In this document: positions 37,672 through 46,306 of the stretch, piece by piece | Numbering within the stretch: position 1 is the first letter of the stretch | Layout of the letters: each line of letters opens with the position of its first letter | NCBI GenBank assembly: GCA_903865745.1 | Contig: CAIPKV010000031.1 | Coordinates: 16,757-80,756, forward strand | Direction: 5' to 3' | DNA from: an uncultured Verrucomicrobia subdivision 3 bacterium | GTDB lineage: Bacteria; Verrucomicrobiota; Verrucomicrobiia; Limisphaerales; UBA11358 | DNA: 64,000 nucleotides | Notes under the pieces: model-generated | What the model was told of the DNA's origin: nothing | The model's database searches: none | What the model saw: the letters and a program-made list of their open reading frames with translations, nothing else | Position numbers and translations under genes: made by a program

Positions 37672-38850
37672 CTATGCTGTCGCTAGGTTATCTTCCAAGA
37701 CTTTCGAGTGCGCGGTATTTTCCGTTGGCTCGGCGGGGTGGCCTTCGGCCAAGACCTTAATGGGTTCGTAAAAAGTATTTCGCTGCACCGGCGTACGACC
37801 GACTTCGCGGATGGCCTTGACCATGTCGGCCTCCGTCTGCAATTGCGGCGAGGTCGCGCCGGCCATGTGGAAGATGTGCTCCTCGATGATGGTGCCATGG
37901 ATGTCGTCCGCGCCGTAGCTCAACGCCACTTGTGCGAGCTTCATGCCAAGCCCGACCCAGTAAGCAGTGATGTGCGGAAAATTGTCGAGATAGATGCGGC
38001 TAACCGCGATGGTGCGCAGCGAATCAAAGCCGGTCGGTGGATTCTTAACTGGGATGTCGTTGTTCTCCGGCTGATACGCGAGCGGAATCAACGCAGTGAA
38101 ACCATGGGTTTCGTCCTGTAAGGCGCGCAGTTGCCGTAGATGATCCACGCGGTCGGCAAGACTTTCGACGTGTCCGTAAAGCATCGTGCAGGTGCTACGC
38201 TGGCCTAGCTTGTGCCAGGTGCGATGCACATCGAGATACTCGTCGGCAGACTCCTTGCCTTTGGCGATTTGTGAACGGACTTCCTTGCGGAAAATTTCTG
38301 CGCCGCCGCCGGTCAGTGAGTCGAGACCGGCGGTCTTCAATTCGGTGAGCGTTTCCAAGACAGTCTTTTTAGCGAGCCAAGCGAGGTGGAGGATCTCAAT
38401 CGCGGTAAAACATTTTAGTTGCAGTCGCGCGTCGAGTTTTTTCAACGCCCTCAGCGTGTCCGTGTAATAACTGAAAGGCAGCGACGGGTGCAATCCGCCG
38501 ACGATGTGTAGTTCTGTGATGCCTAGCTTCAGCGCCTCGCGAGCCTTTTCGACAATCTGCGATACGGACAGCTCAAAGCCGTCGGCGTCGCGCTTCTTCC
38601 GCGCGAAAGAGCAGAACTGGCACGAGAGGATGCAATAGTTAGAGTAGTTGATGTAGCGATTGATGATGAAGCTCGCGCGGTTGCCGACCTTCCGCTGCCG
38701 CACGAAATCTGCAATGGCACCTAATGCGTTCAGATCTTTGCTTTCAAACAGTCGCAGTGCGTCAGTCTCGGAAATGCGTTCGCCCGCGACTACCTTGTCG
38801 TAGAGGTCACGGAGTTCGCTGCGCTGGATGAAAAAATTCATTGCAGCCAT
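37672..38850 (-). CDS. mqnE: Aminofutalosine synthase MqnE
   Basis: 392 residues from ATG 38850; ATG 38841 is an alternative. Radical SAM motif CILSCQFC, then GGLHPSLPFSYY and the family-specific SLTGGGAEIF. MqnE joins a chorismate-derived enolpyruvate to S-adenosylmethionine to make aminofutalosine, the first committed step of the futalosine menaquinone route. Works with MqnC (21.7 kb). The start region lies close to the purU stop on the same strand, so the two may share a transcript. Confidence 0.94.
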   Translation of the reverse strand: MAAMNFFIQRSELRDLYDKVVAGERISETDALRLFESKDLNALGAIADFVRQRKVGNRASFIINRYINYSNYCILSCQFCSFARKKRDADGFELSVSQIVEKAREALKLGITELHIVGGLHPSLPFSYYTDTLRALKKLDARLQLKCFTAIEILHLAWLAKKTVLETLTELKTAGLDSLTGGGAEIFRKEVRSQIAKGKESADEYLDVHRTWHKLGQRSTCTMLYGHVESLADRVDHLRQLRALQDETHGFTALIPLAYQPENNDIPVKNPPTGFDSLRTIAVSRIYLDNFPHITAYWVGLGMKLAQVALSYGADDIHGTIIEEHIFHMAGATSPQLQTEADMVKAIREVGRTPVQRNTFYEPIKVLAEGHPAEPTENTAHSKVLEDNLATA

Positions 38851-38903
38851 TATACAGCTTAGCGCGAGCAAGGCAAATGCGGCTGGGCGAGTGACTGCAA
38901 AGA

Positions 38904-39737
38904 TTAAACCTCGCGCACCACGCCCCAATAAACGTCTAGCCGTTTGCCGAGATATAACTTCACGGCCTTAACGAGGACTTTAGCCTCCTCTTTCTGGCCA
39001 GCGGCGATGATGTCCTTTAATTCCATGCCAGGCGTGATGGCAAAGGAGGCTTGCGCGATAATCGGGCCTTCGTCGAGCCGCATCGAGACAAAATGCGCGG
39101 TGACGCCAGCGATTTTCACACCGCTTTCGTAGGCCTGCCGGTAGGCCTGCGGGCCGGGAAAATTTGGCAGCAGCGACGGATGAATGTTGATAATCTTGTT
39201 CTTGTGCCGCCAAACAAAGTTAGGCGAGAGAATTTTCATGAACCGCGCCAGTACAATGAAATCGATCTCGTGTTTTTCCAGAAGTTCCAGCGCGGTATTT
39301 TCAGACTTGGCGCGGTCATGCCAGTCAAGATGCGCGAAAGGCAGCTTATGTTTTTTGGTGCGCGGCGCGAAATCCGCGTGGTTGCCGATGACCAATGCTG
39401 GTTCCGCCGGTAATTTTGCCGCCAACAGCGCGTTGAAGCAGTGCGTCTCTTTCGTCACCATTATGGCGAAACGCTGCCGGCTTGTGGGGTTGGTCAAGCG
39501 CAGCTTGATTTCCATTCCAAGCGATATCGCAAGTGCATCAAGGCCGACGCGGAGTATGTCTGTTTTCAAGGCACCGCGCTTCCAAGAAGCTTGAAGCGTC
39601 ATGCTGAACTGGCCGCGGGTGACCTGCTCCTCCAGCGCCTCGATGTTGGCGTGCTGCTCAAAGAGGAAATTAGTGACACGGGCGATAACACCGGTCTTGT
39701 CGCGCCCGATAACGGTAATGGTGGCGAACTGCTTCAT
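38904..39737 (-). CDS. purU: Formyltetrahydrofolate deformylase
   Basis: 277 residues from ATG 39737 (a GTG two codons upstream is possible). N-terminal ACT domain (VIGRDKTGVIARVTNFL) followed by a formyltransferase-like domain with IINIHPSLLPNFPG, whose histidine and the later GVTAHFV and DEGPIIAQ are active-site parts of PurU. It releases formate from 10-formyltetrahydrofolate to balance one-carbon units. It is divergent from the gspE-like gene by 138 bp. Confidence 0.93.
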   Translation of the reverse strand: MKQFATITVIGRDKTGVIARVTNFLFEQHANIEALEEQVTRGQFSMTLQASWKRGALKTDILRVGLDALAISLGMEIKLRLTNPTSRQRFAIMVTKETHCFNALLAAKLPAEPALVIGNHADFAPRTKKHKLPFAHLDWHDRAKSENTALELLEKHEIDFIVLARFMKILSPNFVWRHKNKIINIHPSLLPNFPGPQAYRQAYESGVKIAGVTAHFVSMRLDEGPIIAQASFAITPGMELKDIIAAGQKEEAKVLVKAVKLYLGKRLDVYWGVVREV

Positions 39738-39875
39738 GGGCACAGGAATAAACTGAAGTCCACCAAATTTAAAGGAATTTGCAGGGTTTCCAACCTGCTG
39801 GGCTGCGCTTTGGGTTTGTAAATCATGAGATAATCTGCAACTTTTCGCAGCTCGGATTGTTCAATTTGAACCTAA

Positions 39876-41630
39876 ATGGCCTTTAGCCCAGTCAGAAATC
39901 TCGTTGCGACGGTAGCGGAAGCGTCCCCGGCGCAGTTCGACGATTGGCGCAAGTCGTGGCGCGCAGCGGTGGATGCCGGCTCCAGCGAGCCGTTGCTGAC
40001 CTTTGTCGCGCGTGAACGTGGCGTAGCCGAAGACGTATTTATTCAGAAGCTCGCGACCGCGCTCGCTTGGCCTTATCTCGAACTGCCGAAGCTCACGATT
40101 GAGAACGAGGTGCGCGGCAAGATTTCCACGAAAATCGCGTTTCAGTATTTTGTCCTGCCGGTGGCGATTAATAGTGGAATTTTACAGATTGCCGTCAGTG
40201 ACCCTTTTGATGCGGCGATGATGAACGCCGTTCGGTTTGACGCGAAAATGCCGGTGAGCTTCGCGCTTGCAACCCGAAATGAAATCGAGAAAGCGCTGAA
40301 GAAATATTACGGCGTCGGCGCCGAAACGCTGGACGAAATGGGCGAGGGCGAGCCGATGGAGTTGGAGCTAGCTTACGACAAGGAAATCACCGAAGGCGAC
40401 CAGGAAGCGAGCGTAATCAAGTTTGTAAACCAGATAATCTGGGAAGCATTCAAGGATCGTGCGACGGATATTCATTTCGAGCCGCAGGAAGAAGAGTTGC
40501 GCATCCGCAACCGCGTGGACGGTATTCTCCACCAGATACCGCTGCCGCCGACCCTTAAGCGATTTCAATCCGCCATCATCTCGCGCATCAAGGTGATGAG
40601 CGGCATGAATATCTCCGAGAAACGCCTGCCGCAGGATGGTCGTATCAATGTTCGCATCAAGGGCGAAGAAATTGACATCCGTGTTTCTACCGTGCCAACG
40701 GTTTATGGCGAATCAGTTTCACTCCGCTTGCTAACGCGCGGGAAAATTTTCCTGTCGCTCGACAAGCTTGGTTTTTCCAAGTTGGAAGAGGACGCCATCC
40801 GCGAAATCATTATCAAGCCACACGGAATTTTTCTTGTTACCGGCCCGACCGGTTCGGGTAAATCCACTTCGCTCTACGCGTTTCTCTCGGCAATTAATTC
40901 CGTTCATAAACGCATTATCACAATTGAAGAACCGGTTGAATACGAGCTCAAGGGCATCAACCAAATTGCCGTGCGCTCAGACATCGGGCTGACATTTGCA
41001 ATGGGCTTGCGCCACATTTTGCGCCAGGACCCTAATGTCGTGATGGTCGGCGAAATCCGCGATAGTGAGACGGCGGACATCGCTATCCGCGCGTCACTGA
41101 CCGGTCACTTGGTTTTCTCCACACTACACACGAATGATGCGCCGAGTGCGTTTACCCGTTTGACCGACATGGGCATTGAACCGTTTTTGATTGCCTCCTC
41201 CGTTGAAGCTGTTCAGGCGCAACGGCTCGTGCGTACAATTTGTCCGCATTGCAAGACGGAGCAGAAGGTAGATCACGATTATCTGCGACGTATCGGTTTT
41301 CCCGAGGCTGACATCGGCACGGCGAAATTTTGGCACGGTGCGGGTTGTGAAAACTGTCGCCAGCAAGGTTATCAAGGCCGTAAAGGTATTTATGAGCTGC
41401 TAATCGTAACAGAAGCATTGCGCCCGCTCATAATGAATCGTGCGCCGGCCACGACCATTGCTCAGCGCGCCATGGAGGCCGGCATGAGGACGCTCCGTAC
41501 CGACGGTTGGAAAAAAGTAAAAGAGGGGACGACCACCATCGAGGAAATCCTGCGGGTCACCCAAATGGAAGAACATCTGGATGCCCTGAGCGGTGGCGAG
41601 GACAAAACGCAGTTCATCTCCCGAAGCTAA
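39876..41630 (+). CDS. Type II secretion/type IV pilus assembly ATPase (GspE/PilB)
   Basis: 584 residues. N-terminal MshEN-like domain (residues 30-150), then the ATPase core with GPTGSGKSTSLYAF near 323, Asp box ITIEEPVEYELKG, Walker B and His box TGHLVFSTLHTNDAP, and a C-terminal zinc motif CPHC...CENC. It powers pseudopilin assembly from the cytoplasmic face of the inner membrane. First of four same-strand genes (gspE, gspL/pilM, gspM/pilO, gspD). GspE versus PilB cannot be settled because no gspF/pilC lies here. Confidence 0.93.
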   Translation: MAFSPVRNLVATVAEASPAQFDDWRKSWRAAVDAGSSEPLLTFVARERGVAEDVFIQKLATALAWPYLELPKLTIENEVRGKISTKIAFQYFVLPVAINSGILQIAVSDPFDAAMMNAVRFDAKMPVSFALATRNEIEKALKKYYGVGAETLDEMGEGEPMELELAYDKEITEGDQEASVIKFVNQIIWEAFKDRATDIHFEPQEEELRIRNRVDGILHQIPLPPTLKRFQSAIISRIKVMSGMNISEKRLPQDGRINVRIKGEEIDIRVSTVPTVYGESVSLRLLTRGKIFLSLDKLGFSKLEEDAIREIIIKPHGIFLVTGPTGSGKSTSLYAFLSAINSVHKRIITIEEPVEYELKGINQIAVRSDIGLTFAMGLRHILRQDPNVVMVGEIRDSETADIAIRASLTGHLVFSTLHTNDAPSAFTRLTDMGIEPFLIASSVEAVQAQRLVRTICPHCKTEQKVDHDYLRRIGFPEADIGTAKFWHGAGCENCRQQGYQGRKGIYELLIVTEALRPLIMNRAPATTIAQRAMEAGMRTLRTDGWKKVKEGTTTIEEILRVTQMEEHLDALSGGEDKTQFISRS

Positions 41631-41639
41631 CCAATTTTC

Positions 41640-43058
41640 ATGGCCCGCTGGAATTCTTGCAACATCCTGCACGTCGCTCCCGACGCGAAACGCGTCTGGC
41701 AGTTTGACGCGAAGGGCGGCGGCTTCGTGCTAAATCGTGAGCAGCGGGTACCGCACACGGACCGGCTGCCTGCCAAGGGCATTGCGAAACATTGGTCGTC
41801 GCTGTGGTCACCGAAACTAAACGTCGCGTGGCTGCCGGCGGAAAGCGTCTTTCTCCGTGTAATCGAACTGCCAGCGAGCAATTTTGAGGAAACGCTCGCA
41901 ATGGTGGAATTACAGCTGGAAAAATTTTCGCCACTCCCCGTCACGCAAATCGTGTGGACGATGCATGTTGTCGGTACGCACACCGCGCCGGCAAAGGGGG
42001 ATGCTGCACCGGAAAGTTTACAGACGGTTATCGTGGTCGTTGTTGAACGCAGTGTGGTGGAAGAATTTTTGGGGCGTTTAGAGAAGGACGGATTTCTCGC
42101 CGACCGACTGGAGTCGCCAATGCTTGACCAACTCGCGGCCGTTTCGCCCACTGAAGAAGGTGCTTGGTTTTTTCCGTTGTCGCTTGGTGGACAAAATGCC
42201 GCGCTAGTGGCGTGGTGGTTTGGAGGTGTATGGCGGAATCTAAGTTTTGTTACGCTGCCACCCGCTGGCGACCGCGCGTTGGAATTGAAGGACCAGCTTT
42301 CCCACATTGCTTGGTCGGGCGAACTCGAGGGCTGGCTGACGGCCGCGCCAAAATGGCATCTCTTAGCAGATCCCGTGAACGCGACGGAATGGGAAAATGT
42401 TTTGCGCGCGGCGCTTAATGAACCGGTAAAAGTTTCCGCTCCGCCGGCACTTGCGGAACTCGCGGTGGCCACGGCCAAGCGGGCCGCAGCGGCGGAGAAA
42501 TCCGGTCTGCTGCCAGCAGAATTTACTCTGCGGTATCATCAGCAGTTCGTCGACCGTCTATGGCTTCGAGGTCTGGCTTATGCTGGTGTGGCCTACGCCT
42601 TTTGCCTTGTCATCTATTTTTGTGCGGTGAGTGTGCTGAATTTCCGCACGACTGGCGTAGAGGCGCAAGTGGCGGCCATCAGTAATGACTACACGAACGC
42701 CCTTCAGCTCAAAGCGCGGCATGGTGTGCTCCAGGAGCGGCAACAGCTAAAATACGCGGCGCTAGACGCCTGGCAGTTGGTCGCGCAGGAATTGCCGCCG
42801 GAACTTGCCCTATCGCGGTTTAGTTTCGAAAACGGCCAGACAGTAACACTTGGCGGGCAGGTAGCGGCAGACGATATCACAAAGATTTTTGATTTCAACG
42901 ATGCCATCCGCAAGGTGAAGGTGAAGGGCCAGCCGGTATTCAATCCCACGCCGGATACTAGCCAGCAGCTCAGCTATCGCACCAGTCAGGGCGGTCAGGA
43001 TACCTGGAATTTCGGGCTGACACTACTGCGCACGGAAACGGAGGCGGATTCGCAATGA
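41640..43058 (+). CDS. GspL/PilM-type assembly platform protein
   Basis: 472 residues with an actin-like N-terminal half (residues 1-280, cytoplasmic), one hydrophobic helix LAYAGVAYAFCLVIYFCAV near 310-330, and a periplasmic C-terminus with a ferredoxin-like feel. This layout matches GspL, or a PilM-PilN fusion. Sequence identity to either is low by eye, so function rests on position: 9 bp after gspE and overlapping gspM by 4 bp. Confidence 0.7.
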   Translation: MARWNSCNILHVAPDAKRVWQFDAKGGGFVLNREQRVPHTDRLPAKGIAKHWSSLWSPKLNVAWLPAESVFLRVIELPASNFEETLAMVELQLEKFSPLPVTQIVWTMHVVGTHTAPAKGDAAPESLQTVIVVVVERSVVEEFLGRLEKDGFLADRLESPMLDQLAAVSPTEEGAWFFPLSLGGQNAALVAWWFGGVWRNLSFVTLPPAGDRALELKDQLSHIAWSGELEGWLTAAPKWHLLADPVNATEWENVLRAALNEPVKVSAPPALAELAVATAKRAAAAEKSGLLPAEFTLRYHQQFVDRLWLRGLAYAGVAYAFCLVIYFCAVSVLNFRTTGVEAQVAAISNDYTNALQLKARHGVLQERQQLKYAALDAWQLVAQELPPELALSRFSFENGQTVTLGGQVAADDITKIFDFNDAIRKVKVKGQPVFNPTPDTSQQLSYRTSQGGQDTWNFGLTLLRTETEADSQ

Positions 43059-43630
43059 AAAAGTATTTCGCTCAGTTGCGCCCGATGGAGCGCCGCCTCG
43101 TTGTTGGTGTGGCGGTAGTACTAGTGTTGGTGCTGAACGCAGTGTTCATCTGGCCGCACTTTGCGGACTGGGGCAAGCTCCGAGGTCGGCTAGATGATGC
43201 GCACCGAAAATTAAAACTTTATCAAACAGCGATTTCACAAATTCCCGCCCTTCAGGCGGACGTAAAAAAATTTGAGAGCGAGGGTGAGTTCGTCGCGCCC
43301 GAAGACCAAGGTATCAACTTTATGCGCACCATTCAGGCGCAGTCCGCCCAAAGTGGTGTGGCTATTATCAACACCTCACGTCAGATTACGCATACAAACG
43401 ACGCGTTTTTTGTCGAGCAGGTCGAGAATATCAACGTTCTCGCCACCGAGGATCAGCTGGTGGACTTCCTCTACAAGCTCGGCTCCGGTGCCTCGATGAT
43501 TCGGGTGCGTGATTTGGAATTGCAGCCTGACCAACCGCGCCAACGGCTTGCCGCCAACATCCGGCTTGTAGCGAGCTATAGTAAAAACAAGTTGCCCGCT
43601 GCCAAAGATTCAACCGCAAATGCAAAATGA
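43055..43630 (+). CDS. GspM/PilO-type periplasmic protein
   Basis: 191 residues. Short cytoplasmic start, a single hydrophobic helix (LVVGVAVVLVLVLNAVFIW, residues 15-33), a coiled-coil-like stretch (LRGRLDDAHRKLKLYQTAI) and a periplasmic ferredoxin-like domain. These features match PilO/GspM, which dimerises with GspL in the inner membrane platform. Starts within the gspL stop and overlaps the gspD start by 4 bp, a clear sign of coupling. Confidence 0.8.
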   Translation: MKKYFAQLRPMERRLVVGVAVVLVLVLNAVFIWPHFADWGKLRGRLDDAHRKLKLYQTAISQIPALQADVKKFESEGEFVAPEDQGINFMRTIQAQSAQSGVAIINTSRQITHTNDAFFVEQVENINVLATEDQLVDFLYKLGSGASMIRVRDLELQPDQPRQRLAANIRLVASYSKNKLPAAKDSTANAK

Positions 43631-45993
43631 AAACTATACTTCTGACATTGGTTTTGGCCCTCGCTGGCCTTGAATTGCAGGCGCAGACGCCACCTGGTCT
43701 GCCCGGTCGCCCAGCGGGCCAGTCGCCCGGCCTGACGCGCAGCCACCAGCCGCTTTATCCCGGTGCCGCGCTGGCAACTCCGTCCGCCGCGTCCACGACG
43801 CAGGCGATTACCGTGTCCGCTCCACCGGAGGAGATGGTGCCCGCCGGCTACATCAATTTTCAAGGCGTGGATGTGAGCCAAGTCTTGGAAATCTACGCAC
43901 AACTGGTGAATCGCACGCTTATCCGTGGCGCAATCCCGGCCGCACAAATCATCCTGAAGACGCAAACGCCACTCACCAAGAGCGAGGCCATCGAGGCGCT
44001 TCAAGCAGTGTTGGCGCTGAACGGAATCGCCGTGGTAAACATCGGTGACAAGTTCGTAAAGGTGCTGCCGGTGGGTGACGCCAATTCCGCCGGCGCTTCC
44101 TTCGACGACACCGACGCAACCAATCTGCCGACCCTCGGTTCCTACGTTACGCACATCGTCCAGTTGAAATATGTTAAGCCCAGCGAGATGGTGCAAGTCA
44201 TCCAGCCGTTTTCCAAACTGGCCAATTCCATTCTCGCGATTGACAGCAATGGCATCCTCGTCCTGCGCGACAACGCAGAAAACGTCAAGCGCATGCTCGA
44301 GATGATTGACAAGGTGGATATCAGTACGCCAACCGAATACATCTCCGAAGTCATCCCCATCCGCTACGCCAAAGTGGATGATATTGCCAGTGCCCTCAAC
44401 GCCCTTGGTGGCAGCGGCGGTACGTCGGTAAGCATTGGCACCGCGCCCAGCCCCAGCCGCATCAGCGGCATATCCGGATCCACGTCGGGCGGCTACAACG
44501 GTAACGGCGGGGTCGGCGGCAGCTCTTACCAGTCTGGCAATATCGGCGGCAACAACGGGGGTGGCATTACCACGCGGAGCGGCATTGGAGTAACCAGCGG
44601 TGGGGCTACTGCTAACGGCACGCCCACCGGCGGCACGACCTTCCAGCAGCGCTTGCAATCCATCATCCAGCGCGCCTCGGGCTCCACCTCGCCTAGCGGC
44701 GGCGGTTCGGACCAGCCCATCACGCTGTTTGGCCAGACCAAGATCATCCCCGACGAGAGCAGCAGCTCCCTTTTGATTTACGCCACACGTCAGGATATGG
44801 AGACCATCAAAGGGATCATCGCCAAGCTCGATGTCCCGCTCGCGCAGGTGTTGATTGAGTCCATTATCGTCGAAGTCACCTTGGGCAACACTCTAAACGC
44901 TGGTGTCTCGGCTGTGCAAAAGCCGCAGCAGTTTAACAACTCCAATGTCGCTGGTGGCGGCATCATGAACAACGGCACCGGCTCCTTCTTGAATGTCATT
45001 CGGAATCTCTCCACTAACGGCACGCCCACCGGCAAGCCGTCGTACAGCTTCCCCACGAACAGCACGGCCGGTCTGAGTTATTTTGGCAGCATCGGCCAGA
45101 CTTGGGATGTCGCCGTGCAGGCGGCGGAATCCGACAGCAAGGCCCACATCATCCAGCGCCCGCGCATCCAGACCTCGCAGGCCGTGCCCGCGCAGTTCTT
45201 CGTCGGCCAAAGCGTGCCTTACATCACTGGCAGTTACTCCTACAACGGCGTGCAAAACAGCTACTCGCAGTTATCCGTCGGTGTGGAATTGGATGTCACT
45301 CCGTTCATCAACCCCGAAGGCGCCGTCTCCATGCAGGTGCAGCAGGAGATTGATGAAATCGCCGATGCCAACTACAACAACACCGGCCAGCCGAGCACCG
45401 TCAAACGCACTTTAAACAGCACGATTACCGTACGCGATCGCGACACCGTCATCCTCGGTGGCTTCGTCTATTCGGATAAAGCCCACAATATCTCCGGCGT
45501 CCCCCTGCTCATGGACATCCCCCTGCTCGGCTGGATGTTCCGGAGCACCTCCGACAACAAGAGTCATAACGAGCTGATGGTGCTGCTGCGGCCCACCGTG
45601 TTGAAGACGCCCGAACTCGCCGCCGTCGAGACCATCCGCGAAGGTCAGCGGCTGCCGGGGGTTTCCGGGGCCGTGGCTGACGAGGCCGACTATAACCGCA
45701 AGCTCATTGCCGCCGAGCGCAAAAAGGAGCTGCAGCACGCCACCAACGGCGGTCTCGGCGACGGCTTCTTTAATATGAAACCCAGCTCCGTCATGGGTAC
45801 GAATGTACAATCCGGTGATTTTGGTACCGCCCCGGAACCCAGCCCGGCAGCGGCCGCCCCTGCGCCCGCCGCCACCGACAGCACCACCCAAGACAAGGCC
45901 CGCGCCGCGCTGGAGCAGAAAATGCAGGATCTTGATCAAAAAGCGGCTGAGTCCGTCCCGCCGCCCACCTTGGCCACCCCGCCGCCGCAATAA
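43627..45993 (+). CDS. Secretin GspD/PilQ
   Basis: 788 residues with a signal peptide (MKTILLTLVLALAGLELQAQ). N0/N1 domains (about 90-280) contain FQGVDVSQVLEIYAQLVNR, and the secretin core near 400-680 includes ESIIVEVTLG, GQSVPYITG and the C-terminal RDRDTVILGGFV segment. A serine/glycine-rich insert (about 260-360) separates the N-domains, and an alanine/proline tail ends the protein. It forms the outer-membrane pore for the type II system or pilus. The terminal gene of the cluster. Confidence 0.92.
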   Translation: MKTILLTLVLALAGLELQAQTPPGLPGRPAGQSPGLTRSHQPLYPGAALATPSAASTTQAITVSAPPEEMVPAGYINFQGVDVSQVLEIYAQLVNRTLIRGAIPAAQIILKTQTPLTKSEAIEALQAVLALNGIAVVNIGDKFVKVLPVGDANSAGASFDDTDATNLPTLGSYVTHIVQLKYVKPSEMVQVIQPFSKLANSILAIDSNGILVLRDNAENVKRMLEMIDKVDISTPTEYISEVIPIRYAKVDDIASALNALGGSGGTSVSIGTAPSPSRISGISGSTSGGYNGNGGVGGSSYQSGNIGGNNGGGITTRSGIGVTSGGATANGTPTGGTTFQQRLQSIIQRASGSTSPSGGGSDQPITLFGQTKIIPDESSSSLLIYATRQDMETIKGIIAKLDVPLAQVLIESIIVEVTLGNTLNAGVSAVQKPQQFNNSNVAGGGIMNNGTGSFLNVIRNLSTNGTPTGKPSYSFPTNSTAGLSYFGSIGQTWDVAVQAAESDSKAHIIQRPRIQTSQAVPAQFFVGQSVPYITGSYSYNGVQNSYSQLSVGVELDVTPFINPEGAVSMQVQQEIDEIADANYNNTGQPSTVKRTLNSTITVRDRDTVILGGFVYSDKAHNISGVPLLMDIPLLGWMFRSTSDNKSHNELMVLLRPTVLKTPELAAVETIREGQRLPGVSGAVADEADYNRKLIAAERKKELQHATNGGLGDGFFNMKPSSVMGTNVQSGDFGTAPEPSPAAAAPAPAATDSTTQDKARAALEQKMQDLDQKAAESVPPPTLATPPPQ

Positions 45994-46306
45994 AGGGACG
46001 GTTTACCCCGCTTTTGACCTCAGCCCCGCCCGCCAGCAGCTTAGCTGGCGGCGGGCGTCGGTGATGCCCCGGCCCCCGCCCAGTCGGCCTAGCCGATAAG
46101 CTTGCGGATCTACGCTAGGACCAGATTCCTCGGAAGATAGTCCTGATTTTCTACGCTACGACCATCTTCCGAGGAAAATGGTCATGATTTTCTACGCATT
46201 GACCATAAGCCCAGCAAAAGGGCCTTTCGCATCCCCGGTCAAGTGTCCAAGTGAGGACCGGAAGACCGCCCAAACCGGCTGCGGGCAGTTCGGCGAAGCC
46301 CCAATT
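45994..46306. other. Intergenic region with palindromes, no gene
   Basis: Between converging gspD and AsmA-like genes. It holds a CCGCCAGC...GCTGGCGG hairpin at 46030-46051 without a clean T tract, then imperfect palindromes near 46090, 46130 and 46171. No gene seen. Confidence 0.7.
46085..46197. repeat. REP-like 41-bp palindrome repeat
   Basis: TCTACG recurs at 46109, 46150 and 46191, 41 bp apart. Each interval carries an imperfect inverted repeat: GGAC...TTCCTCGGAA...GTCC centred near 46130 and GACCAT...TTCCGAGGAA...ATGGTC centred near 46171. A smaller CGGC-CTA-GCCG sits at 46085-46095, 40 bp upstream. The CCNNGG centres recall array A, but the spacing is doubled. Confidence 0.7.
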
